A DNA stretch of 55,216 bases from Chersky-840 sp035532735 (GTDB lineage Bacteria > Actinomycetota > Acidimicrobiia > Acidimicrobiales > UBA8190). The stretch covers positions 1 through 55,216 of the forward strand of contig DATKQM010000034.1 of the NCBI GenBank assembly GCA_035532735.1, given 5' to 3'. Under the pieces are notes generated by a model that searched no databases, was not told where the DNA came from, and was given only the letters and a program-made list of their open reading frames with translations. A program made the translations under genes and the position numbers. Position 1 is the first letter of the stretch. The number at the start of each line of letters is the position of its first letter. Below, piece after piece: positions 42,453 through 50,519 of the stretch.

Positions 42453-43504
42453 TGGTGGCCAAAACTCGGACCTCGCCGCCATCGTTTCGCTACGTCCCGG
42501 CCGGGCTCCTCGACGGTCGTCACCATGTGATCGTGGACGGTGCGCCCCGTCCGGGCACGGTCTGCACGTTGTCGCACTGGCCGGGCACGCCGACGCCGGT
42601 CGAGTTCTGGCACGACGTCTCCGCCGGGATCGTCCTACGGGCGTTGGCGCGTGGGGGGGCTCTTCCTGGCGGCCTCGATGTGGCTTCGATCGACCACTAC
42701 GACGCCGACGGCGCGATCGCCCTCGGACTCCTCTGCGTCGAGGGCCTGGCCGAGGAGCACGGCCCGCTCCTCGTCGAAGCCGCCCGGGTCGGGGACTTCG
42801 ACGTCGTGACCGGACGAACCGCCGCCCTCGTGGCCTTCGCGCTCGGTGCTCTGGGCGACGTCGGGCGCGCCGCATCCTTCCTCGACGTGCCGGTACCCGA
42901 GGGCGAGTCCCCGGACCGCAGTGCCTGGGCCGCTACCCAGGCACTGCGTATCCTGCCTCTGCTCACCGAGGATCCCGAGTGCTACCGGGCCTTGTGGGGC
43001 GACGAGGCCGATGCCTTCGACGCTTCGAGGCGCGCCGTGTCGGAGGGATGGGCGAGCATCGAGGAGCGCGGCGACCACGACCTGGCGATCGTCCGGGTCG
43101 ACGTCAGCCACCCCGACGCCACCCGGGCCGCGTGGCGAGGTGCGCCGCTGCACCCCGCCGCCATCCACTCGAGCACCGATCTCCTCCGGGTGGCGACGAT
43201 TGCAGGCGGTGAGGTGGAGGTCCGCTACCGCTACGAGTCGTGGGTCCGGCTCGAGACCCGCCGTCCGGTGCCACGCGTGGACCTGGCTGGCGTGGCCACC
43301 GAGCTCTCGGTCATGGAGGGACGTGGAGCCCGCTGGGTCTTCGACGGGGCGGGCGCCCTCACCGGTGCGCTGCATCTCGCCGGCGGGGGAGTGAGCACCC
43401 TCGATCCTGGGGACGTGGTCGAGCTGGTGTCCACGAGGTTGGAGATCCTCGATGCCGGGCCCCCGGCCTGGGACCCCTACGGCATGCCGACCCGATCTGC
43501 GTGA
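42452..43504 (+). CDS. DUF6687-like protein of unknown function
   Basis: 350 residues from GTG 42452, overlapping the previous stop by one base. The N-terminal VIVDGAPRPGTVCTLSHWPG and the following SIDHYDADGAIALGLLCVEG resemble what I recall of DUF6687. The DHxDxDG motif is reminiscent of the metal-binding motif of DHH phosphoesterases, suggesting a hydrolase, but the second DHH motif was not found. No signal peptide or membrane segment. Family assignment is moderate, function inference weak. Confidence 0.6.
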   Translation: MVAKTRTSPPSFRYVPAGLLDGRHHVIVDGAPRPGTVCTLSHWPGTPTPVEFWHDVSAGIVLRALARGGALPGGLDVASIDHYDADGAIALGLLCVEGLAEEHGPLLVEAARVGDFDVVTGRTAALVAFALGALGDVGRAASFLDVPVPEGESPDRSAWAATQALRILPLLTEDPECYRALWGDEADAFDASRRAVSEGWASIEERGDHDLAIVRVDVSHPDATRAAWRGAPLHPAAIHSSTDLLRVATIAGGEVEVRYRYESWVRLETRRPVPRVDLAGVATELSVMEGRGARWVFDGAGALTGALHLAGGGVSTLDPGDVVELVSTRLEILDAGPPAWDPYGMPTRSA

Positions 43505-43507
43505 ATA

Positions 43508-43574
43508 TCAGGCTGCCTTGTCTCAGGCTGCCGTGTCTCAGGCTGCCGTGTCTCAGGCTGCCGTGTTTCAGGCG
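43508..43574 (-). repeat. 15-bp tandem repeat carrying the stop codon of pspAB
   Basis: Four and a half units of TCAGGCTGCCGTGTC (43508, 43523, 43538, 43553, partial 43568) in the gap between two convergent genes. Read on the minus strand, each unit contains TGA in the pspAB frame; the first such TGA (43568-43570) is the actual stop. Confidence 0.95.
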
Positions 43575-44263
43575 ATGGGGAGGTCCCACATCGGGAACCA
43601 CCGCGACAGGTCGGGCTCGATGGGGAGGTCCTCGGCCAGCATCCCCTTGAGTCGGAGCTCGAGCTCGTTGTCCCGTTGCTCGTTGCCCGTCGGCGCGAAG
43701 GGGTAGAAGGTGCCTTGCTTGGCGAGGTAGACGAGGTACAGCGGGCGCGTGATGGTCTCCGCGCTCGACCCGCTCGCCTCGGGGGCGCCCGCGTCGGTGT
43801 CTGCGCCGGGTGTCTGGGTGGGCCCGGGCGCGAAGCCGAAGACCGAACACAGAAGCTGGGTGCTCCAGCCCGCGTCCTGGAGCGAGGAGTGCACCATGTG
43901 GACGCGCGTCACGAGGTCGTCGACCGCCGATGCCTCGACGATGATCCACCGGTATCCGAACTTGTCGCCCACATGACGCACCTGGGGTGTGGCCGGAGGC
44001 GCGGCCGGGACCGGAACCGGCGCGCCGGAGGCCGTGGGGCTCGGAGCAGGCTCGTCGGGTGTGTCGAGTAACTGCTCCAGCTCGGCCTGCATCTCGGCAA
44101 AGGGCTGGCCCGCCGGCGGCTTGAAGCACACCCCGGCCCGTCCCGTCGGCATGAGTCCGGCGGTCACTTGGAGGGTGATGGCGGCGGAGGGCAACGAGAA
44201 GAGCGCGTCCAGATTGGCCCGGACGGGCTTGGTGCGTCCCAGCAGGGTGTCGAACAAGCCCAT
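43568..44263 (-). CDS. pspAB: PspA-associated protein PspAB
   Basis: 231 residues from ATG 44263. The start GLFDTLLGRTKPVRANLDAL and FSLPSAAITLQV are the actinobacterial PspAB pattern. After a Pro/Ala linker (about 75-95) comes GYRWIIVEASAVDDLVTRVH and a C-terminal RPLYLVYLAKQGTFYPFAP. It is cytosolic and linked genetically to PspA and HtpX in envelope stress response. Third gene of the minus-strand operon pspA-htpX-pspAB; 49 bases separate it from htpX. Confidence 0.85.
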   Translation of the reverse strand: MGLFDTLLGRTKPVRANLDALFSLPSAAITLQVTAGLMPTGRAGVCFKPPAGQPFAEMQAELEQLLDTPDEPAPSPTASGAPVPVPAAPPATPQVRHVGDKFGYRWIIVEASAVDDLVTRVHMVHSSLQDAGWSTQLLCSVFGFAPGPTQTPGADTDAGAPEASGSSAETITRPLYLVYLAKQGTFYPFAPTGNEQRDNELELRLKGMLAEDLPIEPDLSRWFPMWDLPIA

Positions 44264-44312
44264 CAGCGCGCCGCCGCCGTCGAGCGTCGGTTCTCGTTGA
44301 TCCCGCCCGACC

Positions 44313-45242
44313 TCATCCGGGCTGGTTCATCTCGGCTTCGAGCTTGGCCAGCTGGTCAAGGCGCTTCTGGAGCGGCGGATGGGTCGAGAACAGTGTCGAC
44401 AGGCTGGTGCCCTGGGAAAGCGCGGGGGTGAAGTAAAAGGCGTTGAAGTGCTCCGCCGAGCGCAGGTCCCGGGTGGGGATGCGAGACATCTCCCCGGTGA
44501 CCTTCACCAGAGCCGAGGCGAGCAGCGACGGCCTGCCGATCAAGATGGCGCCGGCGCGGTCAGCAGCCAGCTCGCGATAGCGCGACAGGGCCATGGTGAG
44601 CAGGAAGCTGATGGCGTAGATGAGTGCGGAGACCACGATCACGGCCAGTTCGATCATGGCGGCCTGCCCGCCGCTGTCGCGGTTGTTGCCTCCGCCGCCG
44701 AAACCGCCGAAGAGCCCCGCGTAGATCGTGAACCGCGTGATCAGGCCCGCCACCATCCCGAGGAAGCTGGCGATGGTCATGATGGCGACGTCGCGGTGTG
44801 CCACATGAGACAGCTCGTGGGCGAGGACCGCTTCGAGCTCGGGCTCGTCGAGTCGGCGCATGATTCCCCGGGTGGCACACACCACGGCGTTCTTCGGATT
44901 GCGTCCCGTGGCGAAGGCGTTGGGCATATCCACATCCGCGATGGCCACACGCGGCTTGGGCATGTCGGCGAGAGCGCAGAGCCGGTCGATGATGCCGTGG
45001 AGCTCGGGCTCCTGCTCGGGGGTGACGATCCGCCCGTGCATGCCGAAGAGGGCGATCTTGTCGGAGAACCAGTACTGGCAGAACAAGAACGCCGCGGCCA
45101 GCACGAGGATCACCCCGAGATTGAGGCCGACAGCAAAGAGGATGCCGATGACCAGGCCGTAGAGAAGGACCATCAGCAGTCCGGTGATGAACATCCGAAC
45201 TGTCAGGCCGTGGTCGGCGGGGATGCGGCGATTGGTCGCCAT
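44313..45242 (-). CDS. htpX: HtpX-family M48 membrane zinc protease
   Basis: 309 residues from ATG 45242, which overlaps the pspA stop (ATGA). Two N-terminal membrane helices (15-37 and 41-57), GRNPKNAVVCATRGIMRRL, and the zinc site VLAHELSHVAHRD (HELSH at 142-146), then two further hydrophobic segments with a Gly/Asn-rich loop and ELAADRAGAIL supplying the third ligand Glu. It degrades damaged membrane proteins and acts with PspA in membrane quality control. Confidence 0.95.
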   Translation of the reverse strand: MATNRRIPADHGLTVRMFITGLLMVLLYGLVIGILFAVGLNLGVILVLAAAFLFCQYWFSDKIALFGMHGRIVTPEQEPELHGIIDRLCALADMPKPRVAIADVDMPNAFATGRNPKNAVVCATRGIMRRLDEPELEAVLAHELSHVAHRDVAIMTIASFLGMVAGLITRFTIYAGLFGGFGGGGNNRDSGGQAAMIELAVIVVSALIYAISFLLTMALSRYRELAADRAGAILIGRPSLLASALVKVTGEMSRIPTRDLRSAEHFNAFYFTPALSQGTSLSTLFSTHPPLQKRLDQLAKLEAEMNQPG

Positions 45243-46039
45243 CAGGAATTCACCTCGGGTTGTGTCTCTGGGTGGGTTGTCGGGGAGGGAGATGCTTCGA
45301 CGGGCGGTCCCACCGCCGCGGCGGAGGACGCAGCCAGTTCTGCTTTCAGAGCGGCGAGCTCGCTCTCGACCTCGGAGGTTGCAGCGACCTTGTTCAGCTT
45401 GGCTTGGATGTCGTCGGTGCTCGAGCCCAAGTCGGTCAGCGCGCCCGACGCCAGCAGTTCGTCGATGGCGCCGGCCCGGGCCTGCATCTGGGAGATCTTC
45501 TCCTCGGCTCGCTCCATGGTGGCGCCGGCATCGCTCATGGATCCCGAGATGCCGGCCACGGCCTCGCCGATCCGGGTCTGGGCCTCCGCGGCGGTGTAGG
45601 TCGCCTTCAAGGTCTCCTTCCGGGTCCGGAAGGCGGCCACCTGGGTCTGGAGCCGATCGGAGGTCTCGACGAGCTTGTCCTGCTGGGTAGCGATCTGAGC
45701 GTGCTGGCTCTCGAGCTCGGTGAGCTCCTCGGCGATGGTGGCCCGTCGGCTCAGCGCCTCGCGGGCCAGGTCCTCCCGGTTCTGGCCGAGCGCCAGACGG
45801 GCTTGTTCTTGGAGCTTCGATGCCTGGCTCTGGAGCGCGTTGGCCTGGATCTCGACCCGTTTCTTGGCCGTGGCCACCTCGGCGATGCTGCGACGGATCT
45901 TCTGGATGTTCTCGAGCTGCTTCTCGTAGGACAGGTCGAGGGTGTCGCGTGGGTCCTCGACCCTGTCGAGCAGCTTGTTGGCCTTGGCCCGGAAGATGTT
46001 CAGAAACCGCTGGAATGCACCCATCGCATGAAAGAGCAT
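45242..46039 (-). CDS. pspA: PspA/IM30-family phage shock protein
   Basis: 265 residues from ATG 46039 (AGGA about ten bases upstream); ATG 46024 (MGAFQRFLNIFRAKANKLLD) is the alternative and matches usual PspA starts. The amphipathic first helix is followed by DRVEDPRDTLDLSYEKQLEN and an almost continuous coiled coil to about 225, then a Pro/Ser tail. It is an ESCRT-III-like membrane-repair protein that binds stressed membranes. First gene of the operon with htpX and pspAB; divergent from mca. Confidence 0.92.
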   Translation of the reverse strand: MLFHAMGAFQRFLNIFRAKANKLLDRVEDPRDTLDLSYEKQLENIQKIRRSIAEVATAKKRVEIQANALQSQASKLQEQARLALGQNREDLAREALSRRATIAEELTELESQHAQIATQQDKLVETSDRLQTQVAAFRTRKETLKATYTAAEAQTRIGEAVAGISGSMSDAGATMERAEEKISQMQARAGAIDELLASGALTDLGSSTDDIQAKLNKVAATSEVESELAALKAELAASSAAAVGPPVEASPSPTTHPETQPEVNS

Positions 46040-46234
46040 AGGGGAGGGTCCTCGCTCCGTAGCCGCGCCGTGCTCCTGTTGGGACCGGGTGTCCACGAGG
46101 TCAGGGCGCCTGGATCCGATCCGATCCGGGCCGGCTCCGGTGCCCGGGCTGGATCGCCGGCGCTGCCGTTCGGCTCCGGTTCGCCGGGGTGGGCCCTGGG
46201 GCCCGCCCACGGTCCAACGGGGCATGACGGCGGG

Positions 46235-46240
46235 TACCGT
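46235..46240 (+). promoter_or_regulatory. -10 element for leaderless mca
   Basis: TACCGT ends 7 bases before ATG 46248, supporting that start over in-frame starts upstream. No ribosome-binding site. Confidence 0.4.
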
Positions 46241-46247
46241 GAACGAA

Positions 46248-47129
46248 ATGAGCACCCGCTTGTGTCTGCTGACCGTCCACGCCCACCCCGACGACGAGGC
46301 GTCGAAGGGTCCGGCCACCGTCGCCCGCTACCACGACGAGGGCATCCACACGGTGCTCGTCTGCTGCACCGGGGGGGAGGAGGGCGACATCCTCAACCCG
46401 GCCATGGACACGCCCGAGATACGCGCCGACCTGGCGGGGGTCCGACTCCGTGAGCTCGAGACCAGCGCGTCACTTATCGGCTACAACGAGCTCGTCATGC
46501 TCGGCTATCGGGACTCGGGCATGAAGGACACACCCGCCAACGCCCGACCGGACTGCTTCGCCCAGGCACCGCTCGACGAGGCGGTGGGCAAGCTCGTGGC
46601 GGTGATCCGTCGGGTCCGTCCCCAGGTGATCGTGACCTATGAGGACGACCAACAGGGATACCCCCACCCTGACCATCTCCGTGACCACGAGATCTCGGTG
46701 GCGGCCTTCGAGGCGGCGGGAGATCCCGCCGCGTTCCCCGACGCGGGCGAGGCCTTCCAACCGTTGAAGCTCTACTACGTGGGATGGTCGGCAGCCCGGG
46801 TGATGGCGATGCACGAGAAGTTCATCGAGCTCGGGCTGGAGTCACCCTTCGACGAGGCCTGGCGCGAGCGGGCCAGCAAGATGACCCGCATCTACACGAC
46901 CGCGGTGGACATCTCGGACTACGCCGACGTCCGCCGTGAGGCCCTGCTGGCCCATGCCACCCAGGTCGACCCGACGTCGCCGTTCTGGTTCGGGCTCCCC
47001 CCCGAGGTGGCCCGGACCATCCATCCCGTCGACGAATACATCCTGGCTCGGAGCCTGGTACGCACGACCGGTGAGGGTGGGTTCGAGGACGATCTCTTCG
47101 CCGGTGTGCGTGACCTCGCCGCTCGGTAA
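46248..47129 (+). CDS. mca: Mycothiol S-conjugate amidase-like LmbE-family deacetylase
   Basis: 293 residues from ATG 46248. LTVHAHPDDEASKGPATVAR contains the zinc-binding HPDDE (13-17); VTYEDDQQGYPHPDHLRDHE holds the third ligand His and the segment distinguishing Mca/MshB from other LmbE proteins. Mca cleaves mycothiol-toxin conjugates; MshB makes the mycothiol precursor. The length and the C-terminal SPFWFGLPPEVARTIHPVDE favour Mca, but MshB function cannot be excluded by eye. A mycothiol user implies an actinobacterium. Confidence 0.85.
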   Translation: MSTRLCLLTVHAHPDDEASKGPATVARYHDEGIHTVLVCCTGGEEGDILNPAMDTPEIRADLAGVRLRELETSASLIGYNELVMLGYRDSGMKDTPANARPDCFAQAPLDEAVGKLVAVIRRVRPQVIVTYEDDQQGYPHPDHLRDHEISVAAFEAAGDPAAFPDAGEAFQPLKLYYVGWSAARVMAMHEKFIELGLESPFDEAWRERASKMTRIYTTAVDISDYADVRREALLAHATQVDPTSPFWFGLPPEVARTIHPVDEYILARSLVRTTGEGGFEDDLFAGVRDLAAR

Positions 47130-47207
47130 CATGCCCCGACGGTGCGGCGGGCGACATCACTGAGCAGCCCACCCCGTATCTGACGCCGACGACCCAGGGA
47201 GGACGAC

Positions 47208-47594
47208 ATGTCGAAGTGGCTCAGCCAGGAGTGGCTCGACGAGACCAGGAAGATGGCCGAGGGACAGCCCGAGCGGGCCGGTGCCTCTGCCCGCATGCAG
47301 TACGTGGTCACGGGGGCTCCTGACGGGGACATCGACTACTACTGGGTCCTCGAGAACGGCAAGATCACCGAGAGCCAACTCGGCCGCCTCGACGACGCCG
47401 AGGTGACGCTGACCACCGCCTACCCCGACGCCCTCAAGATCCAGAAGGGCGAGCTCGACGCCAACGCGGCGTTCATGCAGGGCAAGGTGAAGGTGACGGG
47501 GAACATGGCCAAGGTCATGGCTCTCCTGCCCATCACGAACGCGCCTGAGTACAAGCAACTCCAGACCGAGATCGCGGCGATCACCGAGTTCTGA
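47208..47594 (+). CDS. SCP2 sterol-binding domain protein
   Basis: 128 residues from ATG 47208 (GGGAGGA upstream; TAACAT at 47127 is a possible -10 element). The domain has MQYVVTGAPDGDIDYYWVLE, GRLDDAEVTLTTAYPDALKI and NAAFMQGKVKVTGNMAKVMA, the typical SCP2 fold that makes a hydrophobic pocket for lipids or acyl-CoA. Stand-alone SCP2 proteins are common in actinobacterial lipid metabolism. It ends convergent with the next gene. Confidence 0.88.
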   Translation: MSKWLSQEWLDETRKMAEGQPERAGASARMQYVVTGAPDGDIDYYWVLENGKITESQLGRLDDAEVTLTTAYPDALKIQKGELDANAAFMQGKVKVTGNMAKVMALLPITNAPEYKQLQTEIAAITEF

Positions 47595-47624
47595 GCCCCG
47601 GCGCCGTGTCTTGGGGGCCGGGGC
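47595..47624. terminator. Bidirectional hairpin between convergent genes
   Basis: GCCCCGGC (47595-47602) and GCCGGGGC (47617-47624) form a perfect 8-bp stem with a 14-base loop, starting right after the SCP2 stop and just before the end of the minus-strand deacetylase gene. Position fits a shared terminator; no T-run. Confidence 0.5.
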
Positions 47625-47642
47625 CGTTGAGAAGGGTGACGC

Positions 47643-48479
47643 TCAGGACCCGGATCGCATGAGGTCGCGCAGCGGCCGATAGCCGATCACCGTCACGCCG
47701 GCGTCTTCGAGCGCGACGCGGAGATCGCGGTCGTGGACGAGCAGCCGGTGATCGTCGACGCGAGCCTCCCAGTCGGTGGCCACGGCCTCGAGCTCGGGGC
47801 TGTCCACGGCGGGGTGCAGGTACGCCTCGGTCACTCCGGGCTTCAGCTCCGCCACGGCATCGAGGAGGATCTGGCGGCTGCCGACCCCGGCCACGTAGAC
47901 GAAGTTGTCGGGGAAGACGACACCTTCGGCCGCGGCGAGGCTCCGGAACGGGAACCCGATCAGTCCCTCGGTGTCCGCGCCTGAGAGCCGCAGGGGCAGC
48001 TTGAACTCGACGGCGAGATCGAGGTAGACGTCGAAGAACTCCGACTTGATTTGCATGGTGCCCATATGCGCATCGAGGTGGCTCACGTCGAAGCCCCACA
48101 AGATGGCCCGCTCGATCTGAGCCCGGCACTCCCGGCGTACCTCGTCGAGATCGGCGTGGTCCCACACGTCCTCGACGGTGCGGGGAAACCCGCCGTCACC
48201 GTCGAGGAGCGAGGGAGCGTGAGTGATGGGGCCCCACCGGTAGAGATCGAACTCGGCGTTGACGGTCAACTGCACGCCGACGTCTTCGCCGCGGTATTTC
48301 GCCGCTGCGCCGCGCGCCCAAGGGCATGGGACCATGAGGCTGGCGCTCGAGGCCAGGCCGTCGCGCAGGGCCTGGTAGACGCCCACGTTGGCGGCGTGGC
48401 AGAAGCCGAGGTCGTCGCAATTGAGGATCAGGAGCTTGGCGTCGTCGGCGTAGCCGAGTCGTTCGGCGAGGGCTGGCAC
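47643..48479 (-). CDS. ChbG/YdjC-family carbohydrate deacetylase
   Basis: 278 residues from GTG 48479 (reads VPALAERLGYADDAKLLILN, matching family starts; the frame is open far upstream but not coding there). NCDDLGFCHAANVGVYQAL has the metal-binding Asp pair, and SHLDAHMGTMQIKSEFFDVY the His residues of the YdjC site. C-terminal TEAYLHPAVDSPELEAV fits. These enzymes remove acetyl groups from chito-oligosaccharides or similar sugars. Confidence 0.87.
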   Translation of the reverse strand: MPALAERLGYADDAKLLILNCDDLGFCHAANVGVYQALRDGLASSASLMVPCPWARGAAAKYRGEDVGVQLTVNAEFDLYRWGPITHAPSLLDGDGGFPRTVEDVWDHADLDEVRRECRAQIERAILWGFDVSHLDAHMGTMQIKSEFFDVYLDLAVEFKLPLRLSGADTEGLIGFPFRSLAAAEGVVFPDNFVYVAGVGSRQILLDAVAELKPGVTEAYLHPAVDSPELEAVATDWEARVDDHRLLVHDRDLRVALEDAGVTVIGYRPLRDLMRSGS

Positions 48480-48540
48480 GCACTCGACGGTAGCGGCCTC
48501 GCCGCCCCCGTCGGTCCCATCGGGCGCAGGATCGTGGGGT

Positions 48541-48756
48541 TCAGGCGGCGTTGGCCCGGGTGTCGTCGAGCGCGGCTGCTCGAGCCAGCGCGGCCCGGGC
48601 GGCGGCCAGCCCTCGCCGACCAACCCGGCGGGTGGGCTCATCGATCCGCCAGTCGCTGTCGGGGTGGGGACGGACCGGCCGTCCGGCCGTGTCGCCAACC
48701 AGGGGAAGCTGCAGTTGGTTCTCCACGAGCCCCACGATCGCGCCGAGGTGTAACAC
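48541..48756 (-). CDS. Small hypothetical protein upstream of the deacetylase
   Basis: 71 residues from GTG 48756 on the minus strand. The text reads like a real protein (LHLGAIVGLVENQLQLPLVG, PHPDSDWRIDEPTRRVGRRG, then an Ala-rich helix), unlike the other five frames here. It ends 61 bases before the deacetylase start, so the two may be co-transcribed. The start is uncertain and there is no strong ribosome-binding site. No family recognised. Confidence 0.4.
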   Translation of the reverse strand: MLHLGAIVGLVENQLQLPLVGDTAGRPVRPHPDSDWRIDEPTRRVGRRGLAAARAALARAAALDDTRANAA

Positions 48757-48834
48757 CCGCTCGGCCTGACAAAAGGCCCTGCTCCAGCCCCTCGCCCCGG
48801 AATGGGCCGGGGCGGGAACCGAATACCGGTCCCG

Positions 48835-49443
48835 ATGGTCGAACAGACCAGGGAACGTCGAAGGGTAGGCGATCGTGGGGCGATCTCGACGCTGACGTGC
48901 ACATCGGGCGTGTTGCTGATGGCGTTGCTGGGAGCCGGGTGCCAATCGGCGTCTGATCCTCCGCCTCCCACGGTGCGGTACCCGACCGGTGCCTCGACGC
49001 CGTCGGGCGCTGCCCCGGTGCCAAGAGCATCGCCGTCGGGAATTTGCGCAGCCCCCGATACCCTCACCGAGCTCTCGGTGACGAGGACCGACGAGTTCCC
49101 CCAGAACCAGATCTCGTCCGCCTTTGCCGATCACGTGACGTCGTCCGACGCCGCTGCCATCGCCGCTTTCGCCCGCACCGCGTGCCCGGCACCGGTCTTA
49201 CCTTTCGAGGAGAACTGCCCCGCCGATTTCGGCGTCACCCACGCGCTCAATTTCCTGGTCGGCACCGCCGAGATGGAGACGATCACCGCCGACCCCGCCG
49301 GATGCTCGAGCCTCACCGGGCTGGGACCGACACGTGCCGGAGGCCCGAGCTTCTGGGACCAGCTCGCCGTGGCCCTGGTGTTGCCCGCCCCCCGGGAGTA
49401 CTGCGATCCGTTCCGGGGACGACTCCCGGGTGCCCCCACCTAG
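48835..49443 (+). CDS. Putative lipoprotein
   Basis: 202 residues from ATG 48835 (an ATG at 48802 is open too). Basic N-terminus (RERRRVGDRG), hydrophobic stretch TSGVLLMALLGAGC with a lipobox (LGAGC). Then a Pro/Ser/Thr-rich linker and a globular domain with several Cys (CPAPVLPFEENCPADFG; AGCSSLTGL; REYCDPFRG) that may form disulphides outside the cell. No family recognised. Divergent from the small gene at 48541-48756. Confidence 0.65.
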   Translation: MVEQTRERRRVGDRGAISTLTCTSGVLLMALLGAGCQSASDPPPPTVRYPTGASTPSGAAPVPRASPSGICAAPDTLTELSVTRTDEFPQNQISSAFADHVTSSDAAAIAAFARTACPAPVLPFEENCPADFGVTHALNFLVGTAEMETITADPAGCSSLTGLGPTRAGGPSFWDQLAVALVLPAPREYCDPFRGRLPGAPT

Positions 49444-49502
49444 TGCGGGCCGCCGCAGTGAGCAGCCCCAGGCGGACGCCGCGACGCCGGGTATGGACCC
49501 TG

Positions 49503-49508
49503 TAGCTT
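49503..49508 (+). promoter_or_regulatory. -10 element for leaderless LLM gene
   Basis: TAGCTT ends 7 bases before GTG 49516; no ribosome-binding site. Confidence 0.35.
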
Positions 49509-49515
49509 CGGCTCT

Positions 49516-50472
49516 GTGGATCGATACGGCATCACCGTCCCCTTTGACGACGTTTCTCTGACCGAGCACACATCCTGGTACCGGCGCCTCGATGAGCTGG
49601 GCTACACCGATGTGTGGACCGGAGAGGCGAACAGCGCAGACGGCTTCACGCCCCTGGCGCTGGCGGCGGTCGCCAGTGACCGGCTCCGTCTCGGCACCGC
49701 GGTCGTGCCTGTCTACACACGCGGGCCCGGGCTGCTGGCCATGCAGGCCGCCACCATGGCCGAGCTCGCGCCCGGGCGCTTCGCGTTGGGTGTGGGTTCG
49801 TCGTCCGACGTCATCGTGGAGCGTTGGAACGCGACCCCCTTCGTCGAGCCCTACAAGCGGGTGCGCGACACGGTCCGATTCTTGCGGGCCGCCCTCACCG
49901 GGGAGAAGGTCGACGCCCAGTACGAGACCTTCGCGGTGCGCGGGTTCCGTCTGGGACGGCGCGTGGAGCAACCGCCACCGATCTACGTCGCCGCCCTGAG
50001 GCCCGGGATGCTGCGCTTGGCGGGGCGAGAGGCGGACGGGGCCATTCTCAATTGGTTGTCGGCGCAGGACGTGTCGAAGGTCGCTCCTGAAGTGGGCCCC
50101 GGCAAGGCCATCGTGGCCCGCATCTTCGTGTGCCCGACCGAGGACGCCGATCGGGCTCGGTACGTCGGTCGGATCGGCATCGCCGCCTACCTCAACGTGG
50201 CGGTGTACGCCGCCTTCCACGAATGGCTCGGTCGGGGGCCACAGCTCGAGGCGATGTGGAGCTCGTGGCGTGCCGGGGACCGCAAGGCGGCGCTGGCCGC
50301 CATCCCCGACGACGTCGTGGACGCGCTCGTCGTGCACGGCTCGCCCGCTGAATGTCGCGCCCACGTGCAGCGATACGTGGACAACGGCGTCACCATTCCT
50401 GTCCTCGCCATCCTCCCCGGAGGAGACGACCTCGCCAAGGTGGTCGAGAACCTCGCCCCTGGACCTGCCTGA
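49516..50472 (+). CDS. Luciferase-like (LLM class) F420-dependent oxidoreductase
   Basis: 318 residues from GTG 49516. RYGITVPFDDVSLTEHTSWY, ELGYTDVWTGEANSADGFTP, LRLGTAVVPVYTRGPGLLAM and GRFALGVGSSS are the barrel elements typical of F420-type luciferase-like proteins. FVEPYKRVRDTVRFLRAALTGE is also conserved. Substrate unknown. Its 3' end is convergent with the epimerase gene across 47 bases with no clear terminator. Confidence 0.9.
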   Translation: MDRYGITVPFDDVSLTEHTSWYRRLDELGYTDVWTGEANSADGFTPLALAAVASDRLRLGTAVVPVYTRGPGLLAMQAATMAELAPGRFALGVGSSSDVIVERWNATPFVEPYKRVRDTVRFLRAALTGEKVDAQYETFAVRGFRLGRRVEQPPPIYVAALRPGMLRLAGREADGAILNWLSAQDVSKVAPEVGPGKAIVARIFVCPTEDADRARYVGRIGIAAYLNVAVYAAFHEWLGRGPQLEAMWSSWRAGDRKAALAAIPDDVVDALVVHGSPAECRAHVQRYVDNGVTIPVLAILPGGDDLAKVVENLAPGPA

Positions 50473-50519
50473 ACAGCCCAAGTCGAAGGGACCGCGGTCG
50501 GAAGAGGCGCCGGGGCCCG

